Source: Abiotrophia defectiva ATCC 49176 (GTDB lineage: Bacteria > Bacillota > Bacilli > Lactobacillales > Aerococcaceae). From it: a stretch of 64,000 nucleotides of DNA. The position numbers and the translations under genes are program-made. The stretch covers positions 1,195,449 through 1,259,448 of the forward strand of contig NZ_KI535340.1 of NCBI RefSeq assembly GCF_000160075.2, given 5' to 3'. Below are positions 53,480 through 62,391 of the stretch, piece by piece. Below the pieces are notes generated by a model. It was not told the DNA's origin, did not search any database, and was given only the letters and a program-made list of their open reading frames with translations. Numbering within the stretch: position 1 is the first letter of the stretch; every line of letters starts with the position of its first letter.

Positions 53480-53922
53480 TAGCAAGTCGACCAGATCGCC
53501 AGGCTGGCTTTAGCCTCTGGGAGTCGCTCTTGGTCATGGTCATTCTCAGCCTAGTCTTGTGGTGCTTTTCCAGTCTGCCCATGGGCAATTTTCTGGCAGA
53601 ATGGCGCTGCCGTCTATTCTGCGACCAATTAGCCCAGGCCTTACTGGTCAGCCAGACCCAGGCCATTAGTCGCCACCAGACCTATCGGGTGGTCTTCGAG
53701 ACGGGTGGCAATCAAGTGTTGATTGAGCCCTTGGGTCAGGCCCAGGCGCGACAAGCCTATGCCTTGCCCCAAGATTGGCAACTGGTTACTTTCTTGCAAT
53801 TTCATTATTTTGGTGATGGACGCACCGAGAAGTTCAAGACCGTGACCTTGGTCAATCGGGTAACAGGCCAAAGGCACCATATTCGTTTTCAGTTGGGGAG
53901 TGGACGCTTTGAAATGGATTAG
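53476..53922 (+). CDS. comGD: Minor competence pseudopilin ComGD
   Basis: 148 residues. The prepilin motif is AG-FSLWESLLVMVILSL with Glu5. A beta-rich C-terminal part follows (YRVVFETGGNQVLIEPLG), typical of ComGD and GspH-like minor pilins. It overlaps comGC (4 bases) and comGE (23 bases). Confidence 0.88.
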   Translation: MIASRPDRQAGFSLWESLLVMVILSLVLWCFSSLPMGNFLAEWRCRLFCDQLAQALLVSQTQAISRHQTYRVVFETGGNQVLIEPLGQAQARQAYALPQDWQLVTFLQFHYFGDGRTEKFKTVTLVNRVTGQRHHIRFQLGSGRFEMD

Positions 53923-54241
53923 TGGTCACCGCCATCCTAAGGGGAGCAGGGGACATGTTGCCCTGGAAGCTTTGGTGGGCTTCCTCCTCTTGGGGGCCAT
54001 GATGGCCCTCTACCTTCCAGCCCTGCATCAGGCTTACCAGCGACTTGAGGACAGTCAAGTGGCTAGTCAGGAGTGGCGGCTCTTTGCCCTGATGGTGGAA
54101 GGTTGGATGCGACAAGACCAAGACTGGCTAATCCAGGCCAGACAATCCCATCCCCAAATGGTTGATTTTGCTTGTCAGGACAAAGACTGTTGGATTGAGT
54201 TTGAGCGGGGGAGTCATTACCATGTTCAAGCGACGGACTAG
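53900..54241 (+). CDS. comGE: Minor competence pseudopilin ComGE
   Basis: 113 residues from a GTG at 53900 (a TTG at 53909 is possible). The prepilin-like segment is RG-HVALEALVGFLLLGAMM with Glu5 kept. It is short and divergent, as ComGE usually is. The assignment rests on order and the N-terminal helix. Confidence 0.75.
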   Translation: MDALKWISGHRHPKGSRGHVALEALVGFLLLGAMMALYLPALHQAYQRLEDSQVASQEWRLFALMVEGWMRQDQDWLIQARQSHPQMVDFACQDKDCWIEFERGSHYHVQATD

Positions 54242-54668
54242 GCAAGGCTTTACCTTAGTGGAATGTCTCTTTAGCCTCTTAATTTTGGCCTTGCTCTTTG
54301 AGGCGGCCGTCCTAACCCTGCAGTCTTACCAGCGTTGGATTAAGGCTGCCGAGACCGACCATGGCCTAGAGTGGCAAAACTTCGTCATGGTCTTCGAGGC
54401 CGAGCTCAATCACTTTCAAGTCCAGCAAGTGGGTCTGGACTATCTGGACCTGGTGGACAGGCAAGATGACAAGAAGACTTATCGCATTGTTTTGAACAAG
54501 CAACGCCTCTATAAGCAACCTGGCTACCAGCCCTATCTCTATCAAGTAGCGGAGTGGCGGCTGGCACAATTTGGAGAAAGTTTGCGAGTGGAGGTTCGCT
54601 TCACCAATGGACAAGTCTACCAAACTTACTTTTGGCTCAGGCCAAGGCAAGATGAAAGTGGGCCCTAG
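54222..54668 (+). CDS. comGF: Minor competence pseudopilin ComGF
   Basis: 148 residues from the ATG at 54222, preceded by GGGGGAG. The prepilin motif is QG-FTLVECLFSLLILALLF with Glu5. The C-terminal part has the ComGF pattern (WQNFVMVFEAELNHF, YRIVLNKQRLYKQPG, VEVRFTNGQVYQTYFWL). It overlaps comGE by 20 bases and comGG by 17. Confidence 0.88.
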   Translation: MFKRRTRQGFTLVECLFSLLILALLFEAAVLTLQSYQRWIKAAETDHGLEWQNFVMVFEAELNHFQVQQVGLDYLDLVDRQDDKKTYRIVLNKQRLYKQPGYQPYLYQVAEWRLAQFGESLRVEVRFTNGQVYQTYFWLRPRQDESGP

Positions 54669-55389
54669 AGGCTTTACCTTTCCCTTGGTCTTAGCCTTTA
54701 TGCTGATTAGTCAGCTGACCCTAATGGGCGTCCTGTGGCTTTTGGCTGGCCACACTGCCCATTTACATGAAGTTAGTCGTTACTATCAGGCCAATATTCA
54801 ATGGTCTATGGTCAAATCCCAACTTAGACGTGACAGAGAACAGCAAGCCAAGGGCTTGCTGGTGCAAATCCAAGACCAGGTGCCCTTCCTCCTGGGACAG
54901 GTCTTGGGTCTAAGTGAGACGGGGACCATGCGTCAAATTGATGGGGCGCATTATCTAGTTGATTTGACGCAGGGCCCCCACAAAGGGGAAAGAATTTTGG
55001 TCCGGGTACGACTGGATCTATCACCCCAGTTAGCAGCCGGCTTAGATAAAAAAGCCTGGCAAGCCTTGGCGGTCTATGAGCCAGGTCCTATGGAGAGGGA
55101 CTGGCAAAGTGACCTAGCTGCCTTAAAAGAAGTGGCGGCTCAGGCAGACCCCAGCTTAAGTCAGGACAATTTTATCAAGGCAGACCAGCAAAGGAGGCAG
55201 GGCCACTGGGCGCCGCAGGAGATGGGCGGCCAAGAGTGGCAGTTTGCGGATGGTCAAATTGAGCTTGGGCCAGACGGCAAGACCTACCTCAATCGTGTGG
55301 GTGATGATTATGAACGACAGGAGACCTTTGACCCCTGTCAAGGAGACTATGTGTTGCTGTATGAGTTCCTTCACTATGAGTTAAAATAA
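54652..55389 (+). CDS. comGG: Competence protein ComGG, long form
   Basis: 245 residues from the ATG at 54652 (AAGGCAAG upstream). The N-terminus RG-FTFPLVLAFMLISQLTLMG is prepilin-like without Glu5, as is usual for ComGG. The family is often only about 100-130 residues, so the extra ~120 residues (from about 130, with GPMERDWQSDLAALKE and a C-terminal beta-rich segment) are unusual. It is the last gene of the operon. Confidence 0.75.
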   Translation: MKVGPRGFTFPLVLAFMLISQLTLMGVLWLLAGHTAHLHEVSRYYQANIQWSMVKSQLRRDREQQAKGLLVQIQDQVPFLLGQVLGLSETGTMRQIDGAHYLVDLTQGPHKGERILVRVRLDLSPQLAAGLDKKAWQALAVYEPGPMERDWQSDLAALKEVAAQADPSLSQDNFIKADQQRRQGHWAPQEMGGQEWQFADGQIELGPDGKTYLNRVGDDYERQETFDPCQGDYVLLYEFLHYELK

Positions 55390-55571
55390 AAAAAGACCGC
55401 AGTTTAGGCTAGGCCTAGACTGCGGTCTTTTGGGTGTCAGAACTAGCTTAGCTAGCCAAGGCCACTGTTCACAGCAGGGACCTTCCTATCCACCATCCGG
55501 GTGTGGCCTCACAGGGAGACCTATGATAGGCTGACGATGGCAACCTACCAGGTTGCACATCGGCTCATCGA
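55388..55571 (-). ncRNA. Candidate structured non-coding RNA, about 185 nt
   Basis: A 269-base gap between comGG and gloA holds no convincing ORF. On the minus strand there is a promoter (55578-55606). Next comes a hairpin CGATG-GCAACC-loop-GGTTGC-CATCG (about 55535-55562). Then AGGCCAC pairs with GTGGCCT, GTCAG with CTGAC, and CTAGC with GCTAG. The shared terminator ends it. The size suits a 6S-like RNA, but I cannot confirm the class; the SRP core and tmRNA/RNase P signatures are absent. Confidence 0.5.
55391..55431. terminator. Bidirectional terminator shared by comG (+) and a convergent RNA (-)
   Basis: AAAAGACCGCAGT-TAGGC / GCCTA-ACTGCGGTCTTTT (approximate stem), with T runs on both strands. 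Confidence 0.85.
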
Positions 55572-55577
55572 GCTCTA

Positions 55578-55606
55578 AGTATAACATAGGGGAGGGGCTA
55601 GCGCAA
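55578..55606 (-). promoter_or_regulatory. Promoter of the candidate RNA at 55.4-55.6 kb
   Basis: On the minus strand TTGCGC (55601-55606), 17 bases, TATACT (55578-55583). Confidence 0.6.
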
Positions 55607-55621
55607 GGCCAAGTCCCAAAG

Positions 55622-55648
55622 AAAAAGGCCAGGACAAGTCCTAGCCTT
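55622..55648 (-). terminator. Terminator of gloA
   Basis: On the minus strand AAGGCTAGGAC-TT-GTCCTGGCCTT followed by TTTC. Confidence 0.8.
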
Positions 55649-55658
55649 ACTCACTCTA

Positions 55659-56039
55659 TTAGTTGTTACGCATAACTTCCAAACGGTAGCCATCTGGGTC
55701 TGTCACGAAGAAGTAGCGTGGTGGTTTGCCAGGCAAGCCCTTCATTTCAGTTGTGGCATAACCTGAAGCCAAGCAACGTTCATGGACAGCTTCCAAGTCA
55801 TCAACGCCCAAGGCCAAGTGGCTGAAGCCATCGCCGACTGTATAGGGACCGTGGTCGTAGTTATAGGTCAATTCCAATTCGAAGTCGCTGCCTGGAACCG
55901 TTAAGTAAACCAAGTCGAAGCCGTGATCAGGATAGCGGCTCTCGCGACTAAGGGTGAAGTCGAAGAGTTGAGTATAGAATTTAAGGGTTGCTTCCAAGTC
56001 TTGGACGCGGATGCAAGCATGGAGTAAAGTTTGTGCCAT
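55659..56039 (-). CDS. gloA: Lactoylglutathione lyase-like VOC protein (glyoxalase I type)
   Basis: 126 residues. The metal ligands expected for glyoxalase I are all in place: H7, E56, H74 and E121. Motifs include RVQDLEATLKFYTQLF and TDPDGYRLEVM. It isomerises the methylglyoxal-thiol adduct; Firmicute members may use other thiols than glutathione. It is encoded 32 bases after cdd on the same strand. Confidence 0.85.
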   Translation of the reverse strand: MAQTLLHACIRVQDLEATLKFYTQLFDFTLSRESRYPDHGFDLVYLTVPGSDFELELTYNYDHGPYTVGDGFSHLALGVDDLEAVHERCLASGYATTEMKGLPGKPPRYFFVTDPDGYRLEVMRNN

Positions 56040-56070
56040 GGGGTACCTCCTAAGTATTGATACTTATAGT

Positions 56071-56478
56071 TTACATTTTTAAGGACTCGAAAGCGAGCGG
56101 AACGATTTGGCTGACCGTGGTCTCGTAAATTTGGCCGTCGCGACGGGTCAGATAGACGGGCACATCAGGACGGCAGAATTCCACTAGGACCTGGCGGCAA
56201 ATGCAGCAAGGTGGTAAGAAATCCTCTGTATCTCCGGCAACGGCGATAGCCTGGATGGATTTAGGACCATAACCTTGGGTGACAGCCGTGAAGATGGCAG
56301 TCCGCTCCGCGCAGTTAGTGGCGCCGAAGGAAACATTCTCGACATTGACCCCTTCAATAATTTGGCCATCATCCATTAAAAGGACCGCCCCAACCGGAAA
56401 ATGAGAATAGGGCGCATAAGCCTTGGGCAGGAGTTGGCGAGCCCGTTCAATCAAGCTTTCTTTGCTATATGTTGCCAT
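56071..56478 (-). CDS. cdd: Cytidine deaminase
   Basis: 135 residues, tetrameric CDA type. The zinc site is NCAERTA (C56 with catalytic E58) and PPCCIC (C91, C94). It deaminates cytidine and deoxycytidine to uridine forms in pyrimidine salvage. The promoter at 56510-56538 is overlapped by a cre-like element, so carbon control is likely. Confidence 0.94.
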   Translation of the reverse strand: MATYSKESLIERARQLLPKAYAPYSHFPVGAVLLMDDGQIIEGVNVENVSFGATNCAERTAIFTAVTQGYGPKSIQAIAVAGDTEDFLPPCCICRQVLVEFCRPDVPVYLTRRDGQIYETTVSQIVPLAFESLKM

Positions 56479-56509
56479 GTAAAGTCACCTACTTTTCTTG
56501 TGTCTTTCT

Positions 56510-56538
56510 ATTTTACACTAAAAGATAAAAAATTGAAA
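56510..56538 (-). promoter_or_regulatory. cdd promoter
   Basis: On the minus strand TTTCAA (56533-56538), 17 bases, TAAAAT (56510-56515). The element TGAAACGCTTTACA (56534-56547, plus strand) covers the -35. Confidence 0.6.
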
Positions 56539-56547
56539 CGCTTTACA
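56534..56547. promoter_or_regulatory. cre-like / LacI-family operator (TGAAACGCTTTACA)
   Basis: It shares the 11-mer TGAAACGCTTT with the glgB promoter site at 58068. It is one base shorter in the core than the classical cre TGAAAGCGCTTTCA. Confidence 0.45.
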
Positions 56548-56741
56548 CTATTTTTTCTTGTTTGGGTGTATAATAAGAATGAGTGCAGCTTAGCTTTTTC
56601 ATAAAAAAGACGAATGATTACACAAAAATGATGGTGTAACTTATGGCTTTTTGTGGAAAAAGCTAGGGAAGTCTGATAAAATTTAAGTAAATTTAGACTA
56701 GGCACAGGATAATCGAAAGACTAGGAACTGGAGCTGGTTAT

Positions 56742-58031
56742 ATGGCAAAACGAAAAGTATATTTAATCTCTTTTGACGCATTTGGCTATGAGGATGTTGC
56801 CTTTGCGAGTAAATTACCTAACTTTAAGCGTCTCTTAGATAAGGGGACTTGGGTTAAGAAGGTCCAATCGACCTATCCTTCATTGACTTATGTGGCTCAC
56901 ACCAGTATTATGACAGGTTTGTTGCCTCTGCATCACCAAATTGTCAATAATACCAAGATTCAGCCAGAGCGTCATAGTCCTGACTGGCACTGGTATGCTA
57001 AGGAAGTCCAAGGGGAAACCCTCTACGATGTTTTCAAGCGGGCCGGCTATAAGACGGCTTCCTTGCTCTGGCCGGTCATGGGGCGTAACAAGTCCATCGA
57101 CTATAATTTAGCGGAAATTATTCCCAACCGACCTTGGCAGAATCAGGCAATGGTGTCACTAGTTGCTTCCAGCATTCCTTTCTTACTCAAAATGGAAGCC
57201 CGCCATGGTCACAAACGGGACGGCATTCAGCAACCGGCTCTGGATTATTTCCTAGAAGGAGTCTTGCTGGATACCATTCGTGATTACAATCCCGATTTCG
57301 TGACGGCGCACTTCCTGCAGCTGGATAGCATGCGCCACTACTACGGAGTTAATTCGGAGCAAGCCAAGCAAGCCATTATCGACTTCGACGGGCGCTTGGG
57401 ACGAATTATTCAACTCTTAGAAGACATGGGCCAATGGGAAGACTGCCTCTTCGTCTTGGTGGGGGACCACTACCAACTCAACACTCATACCGTGGTGCGG
57501 CCTAACCACCTGCTTAGTCGCCAACCTGGTTGGCAAACCCTAGGTCGTGACGGCACCATCAAGTCTTGGCAAGTTTATTGCAAGGGCGCGGATGGCTGTG
57601 CTTATATCTATCGCAAGCCGGGCGCTAAGATTACGGTCAAAGAAATTTTAGACACTTTACGGCCCATGATGCCCATGATTGAGACAGTTTACACAGCTCA
57701 AGAAGCGGCTGACTTCGGGGCGGACCCTAACTGCCTCTTCATGATTGAAGCCAAAAAAGGCTACTATTTCTTAGATAATTTGGCGGGTGATTTCCAAGAA
57801 TCAGTGGATAATCCAACTTCGGATGCCAAGCTCCTACATGCCACCCACGGCTATCATCCAGCCCGCAACCACTATGCGACAACGGCCTTTTACCACGGGC
57901 CAGATGTGAAGGTTGGGCATGCCGTAGAGTCGGGCAGATTGATTGATCATGCGCCAACCATTTTATCGGCGCTCAAACTTAATTTCCATCAATATGTCGA
58001 CGGGAATGTCTTGTACGATATTTTCAGGTAA
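56742..58031 (+). CDS. Alkaline-phosphatase-superfamily phosphodiesterase (NPP-like)
   Basis: 429 residues, no signal peptide. The nucleotide pyrophosphatase/phosphodiesterase pattern is visible: SFDAFG (metal Asp), the nucleophile Thr region YPSLTYVAHTSIMTG, FLQLDSMRHYYG, VLVGDHYQLN and the C-terminal ATHGYHP. The substrate is unknown. TATAAT at 56569-56574 (GGGTGTATAATAAG) is a likely -10, without a good -35. Codon use matches the neighbours. Confidence 0.82.
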   Translation: MAKRKVYLISFDAFGYEDVAFASKLPNFKRLLDKGTWVKKVQSTYPSLTYVAHTSIMTGLLPLHHQIVNNTKIQPERHSPDWHWYAKEVQGETLYDVFKRAGYKTASLLWPVMGRNKSIDYNLAEIIPNRPWQNQAMVSLVASSIPFLLKMEARHGHKRDGIQQPALDYFLEGVLLDTIRDYNPDFVTAHFLQLDSMRHYYGVNSEQAKQAIIDFDGRLGRIIQLLEDMGQWEDCLFVLVGDHYQLNTHTVVRPNHLLSRQPGWQTLGRDGTIKSWQVYCKGADGCAYIYRKPGAKITVKEILDTLRPMMPMIETVYTAQEAADFGADPNCLFMIEAKKGYYFLDNLAGDFQESVDNPTSDAKLLHATHGYHPARNHYATTAFYHGPDVKVGHAVESGRLIDHAPTILSALKLNFHQYVDGNVLYDIFR

Positions 58032-58058
58032 ATAAAATAGCAAATTGTCTAGTCGTAT

Positions 58059-58090
58059 GCGTTTACATGAAACGCTTTCAGTGCTATAAT
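58059..58090 (+). promoter_or_regulatory. glg operon promoter with an operator in the spacer
   Basis: The -35 is TTTACA (58062-58067); a 17-base spacer leads to TATAAT (58085-58090) with an extended TGC. The spacer starts with TGAAACGCTTTCA (58068-58080), and GCGTTT-ACATG-AAACGC (58059-58075) is a perfect palindrome over the -35. A LacI/CcpA-type protein bound here would block RNA polymerase. Confidence 0.7.
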
Positions 58091-58121
58091 AAATGTATAA
58101 ACAAACAAAGGGAGGGATAGA

Positions 58122-60023
58122 ATGACTTTCGCAGCATTACAAGAACAACTTTCGGAACACATCTATCATTTCAATCACGGTAACCATGAAGCAGCCTACC
58201 AATTTTTAGGCTGTCACAAGGTGGACCAAGATGGAGTGACGGGCTATCGCTTCGCTATTTGGGCTCCTCATGCAGCCAATGTCTACATTCTAGGTGATTT
58301 CAATCACTGGCAGAATGAGCCACTAAGCCATATTGAAGCTGGCGTTTGGGCTGGCATCATCCAAGGAGCCGAGCGAAGTCAGTGTTACAAGGTTGGGATT
58401 GACCATGGCAATGGTCATATCGAATATAAGATTGACCCCTTTGGTTTTAATTTTGAGATTGCGCCTAAGGATGCTACGGTTGTTTGGGGCTTGGAAGACT
58501 TTGAATGGTCTGACCAGGTCTGGATGAACCAGCAATGGCGTAAAAATAGCGTTCATTCGCCTCTCAACATTTATGAAGTGCACGCCAGTTCTTGGCGTCG
58601 CCACCCTGACGGCCGCACCTATACCTTTGCGGAACTGGCAGACAGCCTGATTCCTTATGTTAAGGAAATGGGCTATACCCATATTGAAATGATGCCACTC
58701 ATGGATCATCCGCTGGATGCTTCTTGGGGTTATCAGATTACCGGTTACTATGCGGTTTGTGGCCGCTACGGGACCTTGGAAGAGTTCAAGGACTTCGTTA
58801 ACCAAGCCCACCAAGCTGGCATCGGGGTCATCATGGACTGGGTGCCTGGTCACTTCTGCCGTAATGCCAATGCCTTGGCTTACTATGACGGGACACCAAC
58901 CTTTGAATACCAAGATGTCAACCGCGCCAACAATGTGGGGTGGGGGACGCTCAACTTCGACTTAGGTAAGAACCAAGTCCAAAGCTTCCTCATTTCTAAC
59001 GCTATGTTCTGGCTTAAGGAATGTCACTTGGATGGTTTGCGGGTGGATGCCGTGTCCAACATGCTTTACTTGGACTTTGACCAAGGGCCTTGGACACCTA
59101 ACGAAGATGGCAGCAACCACAACCGCCAAGGGGTGGCCTTCCTCCAAAAACTCAATACCACGATCAAAGATCACCTGCCGCATGTCCTCATGATTGCGGA
59201 AGAAAGTACCGACTGGAAGGGCATCACGCATGCTGTTTCAGAAGGGGGATTGGGCTTTGACTACAAATGGAATATGGGCTGGATGAATGATACCCTGCGT
59301 TTCTTCGAGACCGATCCTTACTACCGACCACAGAATTTCCGTTTAATTACCTTCGTCTTTATGTACCAATACAATGAACGTTATGTCCTGCCATTTTCTC
59401 ATGACGAAGTGGTCCACGGTAAGAAGTCGCTCTTAGATAAGATTCCGGGCAACCGCGAAACTCAGTTTGAGACTTTGCGTCTCTTGCATGGTTACATGAT
59501 GGCCCAGCCTGGTAAGAAGTTACACTTTATGGGTAACGAGCTAGGCCAATACCTGGAGTGGCGCTACTACTCCGAGTTGGAATGGAAGGACTTGAGCTTT
59601 GAGTTCAACCGCGAGTACCAACACTATATGAAGACCCTCAATCATATCGGTAAGGACTACAAGGCCCTGCATTATTATGATACTGAGCCAGCAGGTCTGA
59701 CTGTCCTAGATGCTGACAATGTGGAACAGGCTGTCCTGACCATGATGCGGCAGGGTAAGGCCAAGCGTGATTTCTTAATCATTGCCTTGAACTTTATCCC
59801 AGTTGAACGTCAGGAATACCGAATTGGGGTGCCTTATAAAGGAGAGTACGAAGTCCTGCTCAACTCGCAAATGCAAGAGTTTGGCGGACGGTGGACCGAG
59901 AATCTACCGGTCATGAAGACAGAAGAAGTGCCTCATGATGGACAACCTTACTCCATTGTCACAACAGTTCCTAGTCTGGGTGTGCTCTATATCAAACCCA
60001 AACGTATTTACGGCGCTAAATAA
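58122..60023 (+). CDS. glgB: 1,4-alpha-glucan branching enzyme
   Basis: 633 residues. An N-terminal CBM48 region (FAIWAPHAANVYILGDFNHW) is followed by the GH13 barrel. The nucleophile Asp is in DGLRVDAVSNM, the acid/base Glu in MIAEESTDW and the third acid in FSHDEVVHGK. The C-terminal beta domain is complete. It makes alpha-1,6 branches in glycogen. GGGAGGG lies before the ATG. It is the first gene of the glg operon. Confidence 0.96.
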   Translation: MTFAALQEQLSEHIYHFNHGNHEAAYQFLGCHKVDQDGVTGYRFAIWAPHAANVYILGDFNHWQNEPLSHIEAGVWAGIIQGAERSQCYKVGIDHGNGHIEYKIDPFGFNFEIAPKDATVVWGLEDFEWSDQVWMNQQWRKNSVHSPLNIYEVHASSWRRHPDGRTYTFAELADSLIPYVKEMGYTHIEMMPLMDHPLDASWGYQITGYYAVCGRYGTLEEFKDFVNQAHQAGIGVIMDWVPGHFCRNANALAYYDGTPTFEYQDVNRANNVGWGTLNFDLGKNQVQSFLISNAMFWLKECHLDGLRVDAVSNMLYLDFDQGPWTPNEDGSNHNRQGVAFLQKLNTTIKDHLPHVLMIAEESTDWKGITHAVSEGGLGFDYKWNMGWMNDTLRFFETDPYYRPQNFRLITFVFMYQYNERYVLPFSHDEVVHGKKSLLDKIPGNRETQFETLRLLHGYMMAQPGKKLHFMGNELGQYLEWRYYSELEWKDLSFEFNREYQHYMKTLNHIGKDYKALHYYDTEPAGLTVLDADNVEQAVLTMMRQGKAKRDFLIIALNFIPVERQEYRIGVPYKGEYEVLLNSQMQEFGGRWTENLPVMKTEEVPHDGQPYSIVTTVPSLGVLYIKPKRIYGAK

Positions 60024-60094
60024 AAGCTAAGAAAGGAGATGAAATTAACTGACTTCTTACGCCGAGTGAGTCAGCTAGTTTCGCATGTGTGTAT

Positions 60095-61246
60095 ATGAAA
60101 CAAGATATGATCGCGATGATTTTAGCCGGTGGTCAAGGGACCCGTCTGGGTGTCTTAACCAAACAAACGGCTAAGCCAGCCGTTCCCTTTGGAGGGAAAT
60201 ACCGCATTATTGACTTTGCTTTAAGTAACTGCGCCAACTCTGGGATTAAGAATATTGGGGTAGTAACCCAGTATCAACCTTTAGAGCTTAACGAACACAT
60301 TGGCAAAGGGGCAGCCTGGGGCTTAACTAGCCGTTCAGGTGGGGCCACTATTCTCCAACCTTACTCTAGCTCTGACGGTGAAAAATGGTTCAAGGGGACT
60401 GCCAATGCCATCTACCAAAACATCAGCTATATTGATTCCTTAGATCCTAAGTATGTCCTAATTCTATCAGGTGACCACATCTACAAGATGGATTATGCAG
60501 CCATGTTAGAAGACCACATCAAGAACAAGGCTAGCTTGACCGTTGGGGTTATCCCAGTGCCGATGAAGGAAGCTTCACGGTTCGGGATTATGAACACGGA
60601 CCAAAATAGTCGTATCATCGAGTTCGAAGAAAAACCAGCGCAACCTAAGAGCAACCTAGCATCCATGGGGATCTATATCTTCAATTGGGAAACCTTGCGT
60701 CGCTACTTAGTGGAAGACCAAGCTAAGAACCGCGAGATGGAAGACTTCGGTAAGAACGTTATTCCAGCCTACCTAAGCAATGCTGAAAACTGCTTTGCCT
60801 ACTCATTTGAAGGCTACTGGAAAGACGTGGGTACTATCGAATCTCTCTGGGAAGCTAACATGGAATTCTTGGACCCAGAACATCCACTCAACATTAGTGA
60901 GGATACTTGGCGGATTTATACCTCCAACCCTGTGACCCCACCACAATTCTTAACAGAGGACGCGCAAATTAAGCACTCCCTAGTTGTGGATGGCTGTTAC
61001 ATTGCCGGCCAAGTGGACAACTCCCTCTTGTCGCGTGATGTCAAGGTAGGGCCTAATAGCCAGGTTGACCATTCTGTGGTTATGTCCAGTGCCACCATCG
61101 GTAAAGGCTGTCGCGTTGAATATGCTATTATCGGTGAACAAGCCGTGATTGCGGACGGGGCAAGCGTCATCGGGACCCCAGACCAAATTGCCACTGTAGG
61201 ATATGCTGAAGTAGTAGGAGGACCAAAAAATGATGGTGAAGAATAA
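60095..61246 (+). CDS. glgC: Glucose-1-phosphate adenylyltransferase, catalytic subunit
   Basis: 383 residues from the ATG at 60095 (a GTG at 60089 is the only other in-frame start). The nucleotide loop is [26 protein letters not shown], the sugar site includes [11 protein letters not shown] and IEFEEKPA, and a left-handed beta-helix C-terminus follows. It makes ADP-glucose. It has no ribosome site of its own; AAAGGAG lies 56 bases upstream, in front of a 19-codon reading frame that overlaps this start. Confidence 0.94.
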   Translation: MKQDMIAMILAGGQGTRLGVLTKQTAKPAVPFGGKYRIIDFALSNCANSGIKNIGVVTQYQPLELNEHIGKGAAWGLTSRSGGATILQPYSSSDGEKWFKGTANAIYQNISYIDSLDPKYVLILSGDHIYKMDYAAMLEDHIKNKASLTVGVIPVPMKEASRFGIMNTDQNSRIIEFEEKPAQPKSNLASMGIYIFNWETLRRYLVEDQAKNREMEDFGKNVIPAYLSNAENCFAYSFEGYWKDVGTIESLWEANMEFLDPEHPLNISEDTWRIYTSNPVTPPQFLTEDAQIKHSLVVDGCYIAGQVDNSLLSRDVKVGPNSQVDHSVVMSSATIGKGCRVEYAIIGEQAVIADGASVIGTPDQIATVGYAEVVGGPKNDGEE

Positions 61247-62381
61247 GTTATGTGCGATTCTCAATTTGACCGAAGATGATCAATTATTAAAACCATTGAC
61301 CCAAAACCGGCCCATTGCCGCCTTACCATTTGCTGACCGCTATCGGGTGATTGACTTCGCCTTGTCCAGCATTTGCCATGCGGAAATTGATTCAGTAGCT
61401 CTCTTCATCGCTGAATCAGGTCGTTCAATCTATGACCACATCCGTTCTGGGGCAGCTTGGGACTTGGATTCTCAAGTATCAGGTGGGATTTTCACCTTCT
61501 CTCAACAGAACTGGAAGCTCCGCCACCACCAAGAAAACCTCTACGAAGATTACTACTACAACCATCGGGTCTTCATGGCTCGGGCTAAGGCTGAGTACGT
61601 CTTTGTAGCCGGATCTAAGATTATTGCGAACGTGGATATCCGCGGCGTCTTCCGCCACCATGTGGCTGAAGGTAAGGATATTACCCTTATCTACAAACAA
61701 TTAGACAAAGAAAAATTAGGCGATCAAAACCCTAAATCTCGTGCCCTTAAATTCGATGCCAACCGCCAAGTCAAGGGATTGGTTGAGTACGGTGATTTAG
61801 GGGAGGGAGAGAAGGTTGATGCTTCTCTCAGCATGTACTTGCTCAGCGTTAAGACCCTTAACGATATTATTGACCGGGCGGTAGACGAAGAAGTCTACAT
61901 GGAAGTGGATGAATTGGTTCAACACTATCTCTTAGACTACACTGTCAACCCATACAAGTATACAGGCTATATGGCGAACATTGACTCCATTCAACGTTAC
62001 TACAAGGCTAATATGGACATGTTAGACCGTCAAAACTTCACTTCCTTGTTCTACTCAAGCCAACCAATCTTGACTAAGACCAAGAACGGGGTACCGTCCT
62101 ACTATGCGCCAAGTTCTGATGTGCGTTCATCCGTGGTGGCCTCTGGTTCTTACCTAGCGGGTAAGGTGGAACGCTCACTCATTTCCCGTAAGGTACATGT
62201 ATCGGAAGGGGCTCATGTCAAGGATTCCATCATCCTACAAGGAACTAAGGTTGGCGATGGGGCACGTGTTGAATACGCCATCCTGGACAAGGGTTGTGTC
62301 GTTGAACCAGGCGCTCACGTCATTGGGACACCTGACAATGTGGTCGTAATTAGCAAGAACACTGTCATCCCAGCAGAATAA
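61230..62381 (+). CDS. glgD: Glucose-1-phosphate adenylyltransferase, GlgD subunit
   Basis: 383 residues, homologous to GlgC but with an altered N-terminal loop ([20 protein letters not shown] in place of GGQGTRLG), so probably non-catalytic and activating, as known for Firmicute GlgCD heterotetramers. It overlaps the end of glgC by 17 bases, with GGAGG within glgC. Confidence 0.93.
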   Translation: MMVKNKLCAILNLTEDDQLLKPLTQNRPIAALPFADRYRVIDFALSSICHAEIDSVALFIAESGRSIYDHIRSGAAWDLDSQVSGGIFTFSQQNWKLRHHQENLYEDYYYNHRVFMARAKAEYVFVAGSKIIANVDIRGVFRHHVAEGKDITLIYKQLDKEKLGDQNPKSRALKFDANRQVKGLVEYGDLGEGEKVDASLSMYLLSVKTLNDIIDRAVDEEVYMEVDELVQHYLLDYTVNPYKYTGYMANIDSIQRYYKANMDMLDRQNFTSLFYSSQPILTKTKNGVPSYYAPSSDVRSSVVASGSYLAGKVERSLISRKVHVSEGAHVKDSIILQGTKVGDGARVEYAILDKGCVVEPGAHVIGTPDNVVVISKNTVIPAE

Positions 62382-62391
62382 AGGAGTCGCC

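Noticed and set aside
55388-55571. SRP RNA, RNase P RNA or tmRNA
   Set aside because: The SRP core (GGTCAGG with GGAAGGAAGCAGCC), the RNase P conserved segments and a tRNA-like tmRNA end were looked for and not found.
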